DNA of 7,276 nt from Alkaliphilus sp. (GCA_018335765.1 JAGXRU010000212.1:1-7276), one strand, 5' to 3'. Shown: positions 1 to 6,199, counted from the first letter of the stretch. Made by a program: numbers and translations. The notes: generated by a model from the sequence alone, not told the origin.

Positions 1-232
1 AATTCAGATGGCAGAAAAAATGCAGTATCAGTAAAGCAATTTAATGCGTTTAAAAAACTTACTACCACTGGTACTGGTTTCAAACACTATGAATTACTGG
101 CATTTCAAAAAGCTAAGAATTATTCAACAGCTAGAGTTACCAGACAATCTCTTTATAAATGTGCCACAAAAGCTATTGAAAAAATACAGGTGGCGAGCAA
201 TATCACAAAAACTTCCTGTGTTTGTTTTTTGA
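1..232 (+). pseudogene. Tn3-family transposase fragment (putative)
   Basis: Two plus-strand frames carry the coding-like signal. From the edge to about position 110 one frame reads on without stops (including VSVKQFNAFKKL). From 101 to 232 the next frame gives KLRIIQQLELPDNLF followed by KLLKKYRWRA. The pattern of 'LP.(D/N)LF' plus '(K/R)LL..YR.RA' resembles the N-terminal third of Tn3-family TnpA proteins as I know them, where the two blocks lie in one frame. That implies a frameshift near 100-115, and the frame stops at 230-232. Tn3 transposases are close to 1000 residues, so this is a small internal piece with no catalytic residues. The family call rests on pattern memory only; the broken state and repetition are seen directly. 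Confidence 0.5.
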
Positions 233-239
233 AAATCCC
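1..239. repeat. Direct repeat, left copy (239 bp in window)
   Basis: This stretch recurs in the same orientation at 6370-6606. By eye there are about five substitutions in the first 190 bp, then a short indel zone (near 184-200 here, 6550-6567 there), and the copies stay alike to the shared end GAAAATCCC. The left limit is set by the window edge, so the repeat may be longer. Together the copies bracket the whole peptide/transporter locus. The sequence looks like decayed transposase coding DNA (see the overlapping pseudogene entry). Confidence 0.97.
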
Positions 240-258
240 TCTAGAGAAGTTAAAAAAA

Positions 259-387
259 TTATTGCTCTGAAATCCAGCGTTTTGTCTCTTTTAATCTGTA
301 TGAATTTCCATTCATATTTACTATGTAAGATTTATGTATTAATAGATCTATCATAGCTGCTATCGGTGTAGTAAGCTTATTTATATT
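259..387 (-). pseudogene. istB: IS21-type IstB helper ATPase, 3' end remnant
   Basis: Reading the minus strand from 387 to the TAA at 259-261 gives about 42 codons, including PIAAMIDLLIHKSYIV and then GNSYRLKETKRWISEQ before the stop. This matches the C-terminal tail of IS21-family IstB helper ATPases, which typically ends with an 'A.(I/L)(I/L)DRL.H.S......G.SYR.K' pattern. The AAA+ core (Walker A and B) and the partner istA are absent, and an in-frame TGA lies at 388-390. Only the last sixth or so of the gene survives. It begins within a few bases of the CPBP stop codon and ends about 20 bp before the end of the left repeat, so two mobile-element remnants are packed against each other. Confidence 0.62.
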
Positions 388-391
388 TCAA

Positions 392-865
392 TTACTTAAC
401 ACTGTTTATAAATAGAGCTAGTGCATTGTGACAAGAATGAATTAAAGCAGTATTCAATATTGGATTATCATTTCTACTATCAAGGGTCAAATATGAATAT
501 GCAAAAATAACACCGCTTAAAAATGCTCCTAATGCATAGAGCGTGTTGTAGACAATATGTGCTGATGAAAATAATAAAGCAGAAATAAGAATTCTATACT
601 TCGCATTTAACTTAATCCAATCCCTATTCAATAAGGTTAAAACAAACGTTTGGAATAGGAGAGTTTCTACTAATGGAGATATTATAAGAGCGAATATCGC
701 TGTTATAATGATGGATGACTTTACAGAATAGTAGGCCGTAACAATATTTGTGTTTGTAAACTTAAAAATAACTGAGGTAAAGATTGTATTTACAATAAAA
801 GCAAAGATACTCATCTTTAATATAAATTTATAGGGCAGTTGTTTATTATAATTCATATTGCTCAT
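392..865 (-). CDS. CPBP family (Abi/CAAX-like) intramembrane protease
   Basis: A 157-residue, very hydrophobic protein with about four to five membrane segments (roughly 14-36, 50-65, 92-108, 110-127, 137-154). The CPBP motifs are recognisable: the first is a variant, PLVETLLFQ, with one glutamate (E67) and Gln in place of the usual EE...R; the second is FSSAH (F99, H103); the third is HSCHN (H143, N147). CPBP proteases are glutamate/histidine intramembrane enzymes. In bacteriocin clusters of lactic acid bacteria (the Abi proteins of plantaricin- and sakacin-type loci) they often give self-immunity. The gene overlaps the upstream peptidase gene by 20 bp, implying translational coupling. The ribosome site is weak; the start could be the ATG at 863-865 or the one at 854-856. 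Self-immunity is inferred; peptide processing is the alternative. No terminator is visible after it, because transposon debris starts at once. Confidence 0.85.
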   Translation of the reverse strand: MSNMNYNKQLPYKFILKMSIFAFIVNTIFTSVIFKFTNTNIVTAYYSVKSSIIITAIFALIISPLVETLLFQTFVLTLLNRDWIKLNAKYRILISALLFSSAHIVYNTLYALGAFLSGVIFAYSYLTLDSRNDNPILNTALIHSCHNALALFINSVK

Positions 866-1385
866 TATCCATAACTAATTCTTTATAATACAACTTAAAT
901 CCCTCAAGCTTAAACATAGTAGTTGTTTTATAAGTTTTTGAAATTAAAATAACGTTATAAATATCCAGAGTTGACATGAACGTATTATAGAAAACAAACA
1001 TCCACATTAAAGGGCTAGTTATACCTAGGCTAAATAATACTAAACCAAGCACTAATGTTAAGAGGATGAGAGGAGCAAGAGTTGAAGTAATAAGTTTTTG
1101 AAAACTATACTCACCATTTGCTTGGCAATAAATCACAAAATACTTTGGCTCGAATCCGAATCTAACACTTCGTGTAGATTTTAAAAATAAGGCAAATGTT
1201 GCGCCGTGAACTAATTCATGTAGTATGATTACTGGAATAGTAATTAAAAGTCTTGTTAAAATACTTATCTCTTCAAATGATATTCCGAATTCATTAATTG
1301 CATATTCAAAAGTGTGATAGATAGTCAGGAAGATAAGAATAAGTTTAAGTTTTGAATATTTTAGATTTGTTATTGTCCAGTTCAT
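846..1385 (-). CDS. DUF3267 / M50-like membrane zinc peptidase
   Basis: A 179-residue membrane protein with a gluzincin-type motif HELVHG (H56, E57, H60) at the end of a hydrophobic segment. It continues with GATFALF, a soluble stretch containing FGFEPKYFVIYC, then LAPLILLTLVLG and a later membrane helix with D141 in STLDIYN, a candidate third zinc ligand. This order fits the DUF3267 putative zincin peptidases related to site-2 proteases. Membrane segments lie at about 12-28, 44-60, 100-121 and 126-145. AAGGGGA with a 6-nt spacer precedes the ATG. It sits between the double-glycine peptide and the CPBP gene, beyond a terminator-like hairpin, so it is probably expressed by read-through at a lower level than the peptide. 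Likely roles are immunity against the exported peptide or processing of it inside the membrane. A membrane peptidase also occurs in some RiPP loci such as yydFGHIJ (YydH), but orthology is not claimed. Confidence 0.82.
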   Translation of the reverse strand: MNWTITNLKYSKLKLILIFLTIYHTFEYAINEFGISFEEISILTRLLITIPVIILHELVHGATFALFLKSTRSVRFGFEPKYFVIYCQANGEYSFQKLITSTLAPLILLTLVLGLVLFSLGITSPLMWMFVFYNTFMSTLDIYNVILISKTYKTTTMFKLEGFKLYYKELVMDNEQYEL

Positions 1386-1400
1386 TACTAATCCCCTTTC

Positions 1401-1441
1401 TAAAAACTATATGGGCAAAATGAAACCATCCTGCCCATATA
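1401..1441 (-). terminator. Intrinsic terminator/attenuator after the peptide gene
   Basis: On the minus strand a perfect 10-bp stem (TATATGGGCA pairing with TGCCCATATA; arms 1432-1441 and 1408-1417) encloses a 14-nt loop, which can itself close an ATG/CAT mini-stem. It is followed by GTTTTTA. It lies between the peptide stop codon and the ribosome binding site of the membrane peptidase. The short U-tract suggests partial termination, giving abundant peptide message and less for the two proteases, as is common for bacteriocin structural genes. Confidence 0.8.
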
Positions 1442-1463
1442 AGTTTAATATTGTTTAAGTTGT

Positions 1464-1661
1464 TTAACCGGCATATCTTACAAGATATTGTTGACCCTGA
1501 CGAGTAACTATTCTAGTGTATGGTTCGTTAATATAGCCAATTACAATTCTTTTAGTAACATCATATATCATACCACCAATAATTGCTCCAATAAGAAAAG
1601 TACCTAGATTAAAACCACCATTTGTTTCCATTATTTCTTGATAATTCATTTCTTTTAACAT
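1464..1661 (-). CDS. Double-glycine leader peptide, bacteriocin-like precursor
   Basis: The start is the ATG at 1659-1661, because AGGAGG lies 8 nt upstream; the in-frame TTG at 1665-1667 is too close to it. The 65-residue product has a leader MLKEMNYQEIMETNGG, hydrophobic at -7 (I), -12 (M) and -15 (L) with Glu at -8, as usual for double-glycine leaders, although -4 is Thr. Cleavage after NGG leaves a 49-residue core with no cysteine. Its residues 4-17 are hydrophobic and Gly-rich, with a GxxxG (GAIIG, core 9-13) recalling class IIb two-peptide bacteriocins. The rest is basic and aromatic (one Lys, four Arg, one Asp, one Glu) and ends in YLVRYAG. The divergent C39 transporter is the obvious processing and export partner, and the membrane proteases downstream are likely immunity proteins. 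I do not recognise a named bacteriocin. No second peptide partner is visible, so it could be a one-peptide toxin, half of a pair encoded elsewhere, or a signal peptide. Confidence 0.85.
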   Translation of the reverse strand: MLKEMNYQEIMETNGGFNLGTFLIGAIIGGMIYDVTKRIVIGYINEPYTRIVTRQGQQYLVRYAG

Positions 1662-1746
1662 AATCAATTCCTCCTAATTTTTTATTGTGAGAGTTGAAAC
1701 CCTCTAATTTGGGGTCAACAATGTTTTCATTGCGCATATGAAACAT
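1609..1746 (-). other. Possible 45-codon upstream reading frame overlapping the peptide start
   Basis: A minus-strand ATG at 1744-1746 is preceded by AAAGGA with a 5-nt gap and opens 45 codons (starting MFHMRNENIVDPK, ending NKWWF) to a TAA at 1609-1611. It runs in a different frame across the ribosome binding site, start and leader codons of the double-glycine peptide. If translated it could act as a regulatory leader frame. The part over the peptide gene is compelled by the peptide's own codons, so coding identity is unproven and chance is quite possible. Confidence 0.25.
1693..1732 (-). promoter_or_regulatory. Tandem hairpins in the 5' leader of the peptide gene
   Basis: The 196-nt gap upstream of the peptide gene contains two adjacent inverted repeats. 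CAATG(AAAA)CATTG is a perfect 5-bp hairpin with a 4-nt loop (1719-1732). GTTGA...TCAAC (1693-1719) can extend inward by a GGG/CCC pairing across two unpaired bases. They share the C at 1719, so they may fold as alternatives or stack. They sit 30 to 70 nt ahead of the peptide start; no U-tract follows directly, so neither is a standard terminator. An operator or an RNA control element are both possible. Confidence 0.35.
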
Positions 1747-1857
1747 AGTTGTCCTTTATTGCAGTCCGCCTCAAGTAAGGTAGGAGTGAATACATATTGA
1801 TTACAAAAAAATAAAAAAGTTGTCTTTAATTCTTAAATATGAATTATCGGATAAATA

Positions 1858-2025
1858 CTAATATGCTTTCTCTCTGTTTTTAAACTGAATTTCCATCTGA
1901 AGTGTACCTTTATGGTTTTGCGCCTGGAATTTAAAATAATCAATCTTATTTTCTTGTTCAGCTTTTTCTAACTCATCTGATAAATATTTGCTTATTTTTT
2001 CAAATAGGTTCTGTTTTTTGCTCAC
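1858..2025 (-). CDS. Unknown small protein (55 aa), GTG start
   Basis: The start is set at the GTG at 2023-2025, since AGGAGAGG lies 4 nt upstream; the ATG further upstream at 2056-2058 has no ribosome site and would leave this Shine-Dalgarno sequence inside the gene. The product (beginning with SKKQNLFEKISKYLSDELEK) is hydrophilic, with a likely amphipathic helix over residues 6-28 and a C-terminal half (DYFKFQAQN..., LQMEIQFKN) that alternates like beta strands. There is no signal peptide, membrane segment, cysteine or double-glycine site, so it should be cytoplasmic. I do not recognise the family. It is the first gene behind the best minus-strand promoter and shares direction with the peptide gene 196 bp away. 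A regulator, an immunity partner or an unrelated protein are all possible; nothing in the sequence decides. Confidence 0.6.
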   Translation of the reverse strand: MSKKQNLFEKISKYLSDELEKAEQENKIDYFKFQAQNHKGTLQMEIQFKNREKAY

Positions 2026-2070
2026 TTTTCCTCTCCTAATAATAATTATTTTTAACACTATATGGTAATT

Positions 2071-2099
2071 ATGGTATCATTCTAACGGAATAATGTCAA
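2071..2099 (-). promoter_or_regulatory. Extended -10 promoter, minus strand
   Basis: On the minus strand a perfect -35 TTGACA (2094-2099) is followed by a 17-bp spacer ending in TGA, then TACCAT (2071-2076). The TGn just ahead of the -10 makes an extended -10 that can make up for its imperfect hexamer. Transcription would start near 2064, about 40 nt ahead of the GTG of the 55-residue protein, and may run on into the peptide gene. Confidence 0.75.
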
Positions 2100-2124
2100 T
2101 AAGTATTTCCAAAAAAAAACATAT

Positions 2125-2154
2125 TTGACAAAATTCATACATTTGATGTATATT
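2125..2154 (+). promoter_or_regulatory. Sigma-A-type promoter of the transporter operon
   Basis: A perfect -35 TTGACA (2125-2130) and -10 TATATT (2149-2154) are separated by 18 bp. A nine-A tract at 2111-2119 just upstream could act as an UP element. The predicted start near 2161 gives a leader of about 118 nt before the transporter ATG. A weaker second candidate is TTGTTA (from about 2160) followed 15 bp later by TATAAG. The -35 boxes of this promoter and of the divergent one are only 25 bp apart, so one bound protein could affect both. Confidence 0.78.
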
Positions 2155-2278
2155 AATAGTTGTTATTCTGTGATTTTCATTATAAGTACAATTAAACATA
2201 TTTGGAGTTATACCTTAAGATAAGAGATGAACAAATATTAATGATAAATTAATCACAAAATTATTAGAGAGGTGAACT

Positions 2279-4492
2279 ATGTTTAACAAGAAATATTACT
2301 GTATTAAGCAGCACGATATAACCGATTGCGGTGCTGCATGTTTAGCAACGATTTTAAAACAGTATGGTTATAAAATCCCTATTACTAAAATACGTGAAAT
2401 TGCTGGAACTGATAAACAAGGTACAAATGTACGTGGGCTTATTAACGCAGCTGAAGAACTTGGTTTTTGTGTTAAGAGTGTAAAAGGTGATCAGGAGGAT
2501 TTTTTTTCTGATTTTCCATTACCAGCTATAGCTCATGTTGTTATAAATAATCAACTTTTACATTATGTTGTCATTCATTCCATTAATAAAGATAAAGATG
2601 AAATTGTTATTGCTGATCCTAGCACTGGATTATCAACTTACACATCAAAAGATTTTTTTAAAATTTGGACCGGAGCTCTAGTTTTAATGACACCAACAGC
2701 CAGTTTTAAAAAAGGTGATGATACAACAAGTTTATTTAAAAGATTCTTTGGTTTGGTGAAATCACAGAAGAAATTTTTAATACATATTTTTTTTGCATCA
2801 CTTATTTATACACTTTTAGGAATATTAGGTGCTTTTTATTTTAAGTTTCTATTGGATGATATTCTACCAGGAAGTTTAAGGAAAACTCTTCATGTGATCA
2901 GTATTGGCATTATACTACTCGAAGTTTTTAGGATTATTCTAAATGCATTCAGATCACATTTGTTAATTTATTTAAGCCAAAAAATTGATATCCCAATGAT
3001 TTTAGATTATTACAATCATGTACTTGACTTACCAATAAATTTCTTTGGTACACGAAAAATTGGAGAAATCATATCACGTTTCCAAGATGCCTCAAAAATT
3101 CGAGAGGCAATATCTGGTGCAACCCTTACTATTATGATAGATACACTAATGGCAATTATAGGTGGTAGTATTTTGTATAATTATAACTCGAAGTTATTTG
3201 GTGTTGCATTCATCATGCTAATTCTTTACGGGGTTGTTGTATTTATTTTTAATAAACCGATACGTAATGTCAATCGTAAGCTAATGGAGGATAATTCCCA
3301 ATTAACTTCATATTTAGTAGAATCTTTAAATGGGATTGAGACAGTTAAAGCCTTTAATGCAGAAAGGGTATCTAAACTTAAAACTGAAAGGAATTTTATT
3401 GTATTTCTGAAGTCTGTTTTTGATGCGGGGATAATCAACAATGTACGAGACTCTATATCAACATTAATCAGCTCTATAGGTGGAGTTGTTATTTTGTGGA
3501 TTGGAGCATTGAATGTTTTAGATGGTAAGTTAACGGTAGGTCAATTATTGGTATTTAATTCTTTACTGGCTTATTTTATTAATCCAGTTAAAAATCTGAT
3601 TAACTTACAACCTATGATGCAAACAGCTATTGTAGCTGCAGATAGACTAGGCGAAATTTTAGATTTAGAAATAGAAAAAGATACTGATGATTATAGAAAA
3701 TTGAAACCTATATCATTACTTGGTGACATACAAATTAAAAACGTAGATTTTAGATATGGTACGAGAGAATTGGTTTTAAAAAACATCAATATCTACATAA
3801 AAAAAGGGGAACGAATTGCGTTTGTAGGTGAAAGCGGGTCAGGTAAAACTACTTTAGCAAAGTTATTACTAAACCTATATTCACCTGAAAAAGGAGAAAT
3901 TTTAATCAATGGAAATAACATTCAAGACATTAGTATCTCTTCATTGCGAGAACGTATTTCATATGTTCCTCAAGAAACATTTTTGTTTAGTGGAAGTATT
4001 CGAGAAAACTTGGCATTAGGTTTATCAAACGATGAGTTAGAACCACTGATTAAGGCCGCAAAGTTGGCTAAAGCCCACGATTTTATAAATGAATTGCCTT
4101 TAAGATATAATACCCGCCTTGAAGAAAACGGAAGTAATCTTTCAGGAGGACAGAGACAACGTTTATCGATTACACGAGCGATTTTAAAGAAACCAGATAT
4201 TTTGATTTTAGATGAGGCAACTAGTAATTTAGACTCTATTACTGAGAAAGCTATTGAAAAAACAATTAACGAAGTTGCAGAAGGGCTTACAACCTTTGTC
4301 ATAGCACATCGTCTTAGCACTATTATGCGTTGTGATAGGATTGTTGTATTGGAGAAAGGTGAAATAAAGGAATTAGGTACACATGCTGAATTAATTAAAT
4401 CAAAAGGTAAATATTATCATTTATGGAAAGATCAGATGATTGATGTTGGAAATACTATACAAGTGGAAGTATACAAGGAGGAGATTCAATGA
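2279..4492 (+). CDS. Peptidase C39-containing ABC transporter (PCAT), bacteriocin processing/export
   Basis: A 737-residue protein with the three-domain layout of bacteriocin ABC transporters. Residues 1-138 are a C39 cysteine peptidase: Q11 (oxyanion), C17 in DITDCGAACLA, H95 in LLHYVVIH and D113 in IADPSTG form the catalytic set that cuts after double-glycine leaders. Residues about 160-440 are the six-helix ABC exporter domain. Residues about 480-720 are the ATPase: Walker A GESGSGKTT (517-525), Q-loop Q565, signature LSGGQ (621-625), Walker B ILILDE (641-646) and H-loop H677. All key residues are present, so it should be active. It would work as a homodimer that cleaves and pumps out the peptide encoded at 1464-1661. 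AGAGGTG ahead of the ATG at a suitable distance supports the start. Its last codons overlap the next gene by 4 bp (ATGA). Confidence 0.97.
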   Translation: MFNKKYYCIKQHDITDCGAACLATILKQYGYKIPITKIREIAGTDKQGTNVRGLINAAEELGFCVKSVKGDQEDFFSDFPLPAIAHVVINNQLLHYVVIHSINKDKDEIVIADPSTGLSTYTSKDFFKIWTGALVLMTPTASFKKGDDTTSLFKRFFGLVKSQKKFLIHIFFASLIYTLLGILGAFYFKFLLDDILPGSLRKTLHVISIGIILLEVFRIILNAFRSHLLIYLSQKIDIPMILDYYNHVLDLPINFFGTRKIGEIISRFQDASKIREAISGATLTIMIDTLMAIIGGSILYNYNSKLFGVAFIMLILYGVVVFIFNKPIRNVNRKLMEDNSQLTSYLVESLNGIETVKAFNAERVSKLKTERNFIVFLKSVFDAGIINNVRDSISTLISSIGGVVILWIGALNVLDGKLTVGQLLVFNSLLAYFINPVKNLINLQPMMQTAIVAADRLGEILDLEIEKDTDDYRKLKPISLLGDIQIKNVDFRYGTRELVLKNINIYIKKGERIAFVGESGSGKTTLAKLLLNLYSPEKGEILINGNNIQDISISSLRERISYVPQETFLFSGSIRENLALGLSNDELEPLIKAAKLAKAHDFINELPLRYNTRLEENGSNLSGGQRQRLSITRAILKKPDILILDEATSNLDSITEKAIEKTINEVAEGLTTFVIAHRLSTIMRCDRIVVLEKGEIKELGTHAELIKSKGKYYHLWKDQMIDVGNTIQVEVYKEEIQ

Positions 4493-5949
4493 CGGAAAAT
4501 ATTATGAAATTATCAGAAATTACAGAAAGCCGAGAAGTCATGGAATCTAAACCTTATCCTATGTTGATCTATTTTATTTATATTTTACTAGGAATAATTA
4601 TAATTTCTCTTAGTTGGATGTTCTTTACAGAGATTGACATTGTAGTAAAAGGTACAGGTATGGTACGTCCAAATACTGGAATCAGTATTGTAAACAATAA
4701 ACTGACTGGTAAAGTTGCTGAAACTTACTTAAAAGAAGGGTTAGAAGTTGTTAGAGGTGATCTCTTATTTTCTATAGTGCATAATGATCTTAAAGCAACC
4801 CATCAACTTTTAACTACTGAGCTAGAACAAAGACAGATTTACTTGTCTAATCTTGAGCTTTTTAAAAAAAGTGTGTTAACTAAAGAGAATTTATTTAATC
4901 TAGAAAATCCAGATCAAGCTGATTACTATTATAAGTATTTAGGTTTTGCAGAAGAATTAATTGTTTCTAAAGAAACATTGGCATTTTATAAGGAGAATTT
5001 ATCTAATCTTACTGCTAAAGTTAGTGGTATGATCACATTAAAAAAATCAATTGAATCAGGCACTAATATGATTTCAGGTCCAAATGATTTGTATTCTTTA
5101 AGATACACAGAATTTGAGTCTAAAAAGCTCGAACTCAATCAATTATATTTAGATGCTACAGAACAATATCGTGCATATGATATATTATTTAAAAATGGTG
5201 TGATATCAAAGAACGATAATAATACAGCATACACCAAATACCTACAGACTAAGCTTGCTTATGATCAATATGAAAAAAGTTATCTCTCTTCTTTAACCAA
5301 CGAGATTGAGGAGATTCAGCTACAAATAAGACAAGTAAATTCGGAAATTAAAAAATTAGCTCCAGGTGCCTATAATTCTGAAACTCAACATTTACCAATC
5401 GAGACAAAGTATATGATTGATATAGATAACCAAATTTCAACACTGAAAAAAGAGATTAGAAGTATAGAAGGAAACCTTGCAGAAACCGAACTTGAAATAG
5501 AAAAATCCTTTATTCGAGCAGAAGCCAATGGCGTTATAAATTTAAAGAAAGAGATCTCGCTAGGTGATTATATAAGTGCAGGAGATACCATAGCGACTAT
5601 CATCCCTTCAGAAGATTCAGAGTTTAAAATTCAAATATATATGCCTGAAAAAGAAATATCTACGATTAAATTCGGAGATTCTATTAGGTATCAGTTTCAT
5701 GCATTGCCCTATAAAGAATATGGCGCATTAACTGGAAAAGTAACAAGTATCAGTACAGATTCAGTACTAAATAAAGAATCTGGAAAGAATTATTTTGTTC
5801 TAGAGGGTGATGTTGAAAATAAACCGCTATATAGTTATAAAGGTGAAAGAGCTGAGCTTAAGGTTGGTATGATGTGTGAAGCACAAGTGATAACAAAATC
5901 AAAGAAGGTTCTATTTTTCTTACTAGAAAAAATAGATATGTGGGATTAA
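4489..5949 (+). CDS. HlyD-family accessory protein (membrane fusion type) for peptide export
   Basis: A 486-residue protein with a short cytoplasmic N-terminus, one membrane helix (about 26-47) and a long extracytoplasmic part. It contains a first lipoyl-like half (GKVAETYLKEGLEVVRGD, from residue 74), a long helical hairpin likely to form a coiled coil (about 100-345), a second lipoyl half (roughly 345-385, with GDYISAGDTIATIIP) and a C-terminal beta domain. This is the layout of LcnD/ComB-type partners of PCAT exporters in Gram-positives. The start has a strong AAGGAGGAG five nt upstream, inside the end of the transporter gene, and the ATGA overlap implies coupled translation. Length is normal for the group. 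It would bridge the transporter to the cell wall side and help in processing or release of the peptide. The last codons form an AT-rich inverted repeat (5910-5936), and a similar sequence occurs at about 6175-6216. Confidence 0.93.
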   Translation: MTENIMKLSEITESREVMESKPYPMLIYFIYILLGIIIISLSWMFFTEIDIVVKGTGMVRPNTGISIVNNKLTGKVAETYLKEGLEVVRGDLLFSIVHNDLKATHQLLTTELEQRQIYLSNLELFKKSVLTKENLFNLENPDQADYYYKYLGFAEELIVSKETLAFYKENLSNLTAKVSGMITLKKSIESGTNMISGPNDLYSLRYTEFESKKLELNQLYLDATEQYRAYDILFKNGVISKNDNNTAYTKYLQTKLAYDQYEKSYLSSLTNEIEEIQLQIRQVNSEIKKLAPGAYNSETQHLPIETKYMIDIDNQISTLKKEIRSIEGNLAETELEIEKSFIRAEANGVINLKKEISLGDYISAGDTIATIIPSEDSEFKIQIYMPEKEISTIKFGDSIRYQFHALPYKEYGALTGKVTSISTDSVLNKESGKNYFVLEGDVENKPLYSYKGERAELKVGMMCEAQVITKSKKVLFFLLEKIDMWD

Positions 5950-6090
5950 TATTTTAGAATGTAGAATTATAATTTTTAAAATACATCTAGTTTTTAATTT
6001 AAGTAGATAAATGATGTTTCATAAATAGGGGCAGACAATATAAATATCCATTTAACAATTATTAGAACCTTGCTAACTACTTTTCAGGAA

Positions 6091-6149
6091 GGTGCTCAGA
6101 CAGCTTTGCTGTCGTCGAAGGAGACCTAGGGTTTCCTAGCGAGAGCACC
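6091..6149 (+). other. Multi-branched (cloverleaf-like) inverted-repeat structure
   Basis: A 7-bp closing stem, GGTGCTC (6091-6097) with GAGCACC (6143-6149), encloses three further self-complementary arms: GACAGC-TTT-GCTGTC (6099-6113), GTC-GAAGGA-GAC (6114-6125) and CTAGG-GTTT-CCTAG (6126-6139). Only about four bases are left out of the arms. The segment is more GC-rich than its surroundings and is followed, after 7 nt, by seven T's. It is too short for a tRNA and lacks its conserved bases. It could be a structured RNA, a single-stranded-DNA recognition site of a plasmid or transposon, or a terminator. The pairing is seen directly; the function is unknown. Confidence 0.65.
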
Positions 6150-6161
6150 GAAGATGTTTTT

Positions 6162-6199
6162 TTATCTAATAGGAAAGTTCTACTTTTTCTATTAGATAA
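6162..6199. repeat. Inverted repeat, 11-bp arms
   Basis: TTATCTAATAG (6162-6172) and CTATTAGATAA (6189-6199) are perfectly complementary, and the inner AAAG/CTTT (6174-6177, 6183-6186) can extend the hairpin. A run of seven T's lies at its left side, but no T-run follows on the plus strand, so it is not a clear terminator. Part of it overlaps the sequence resembling the end of hlyD. Confidence 0.8.

Noticed and set aside
1782..1857. Separate promoter for the peptide gene
   Set aside because: AAGACA followed by TAATCA, and TTGTAA upstream of CTACCT, are poor matches; neither is convincing enough to list.
2146..2223. Short plus-strand frame (MYINSCYSV...) ahead of the transporter
   Set aside because: Its ATG overlaps the -10 box of the promoter, lies upstream of the expected transcription start, and has no ribosome site.
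3226..3441. Minus-strand open frame of 71 codons inside the transporter gene
   Set aside because: It lies wholly within the well-supported C39 ABC transporter and shows no ribosome site or recognisable motif; a shadow frame.
3970..4320. Minus-strand open frame of 116 codons opposite the ATPase domain
   Set aside because: It is antisense to the LSGGQ/Walker B region and its residues mirror that conserved coding sequence; no independent support.
5910..5936. Terminator at the very end of hlyD
   Set aside because: There is an 11-bp AT-only inverted repeat, but it lies inside the coding sequence and is not followed by a T-run.
6091..6149. tRNA or integron attC site
   Set aside because: The closing stem is 7 bp as in tRNA, but at 59 nt it is too short, has a 3-nt loop on the first arm and lacks the T-loop bases. 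attC core sites (RYYYAAC/GTTRRRY) are not found at its ends.
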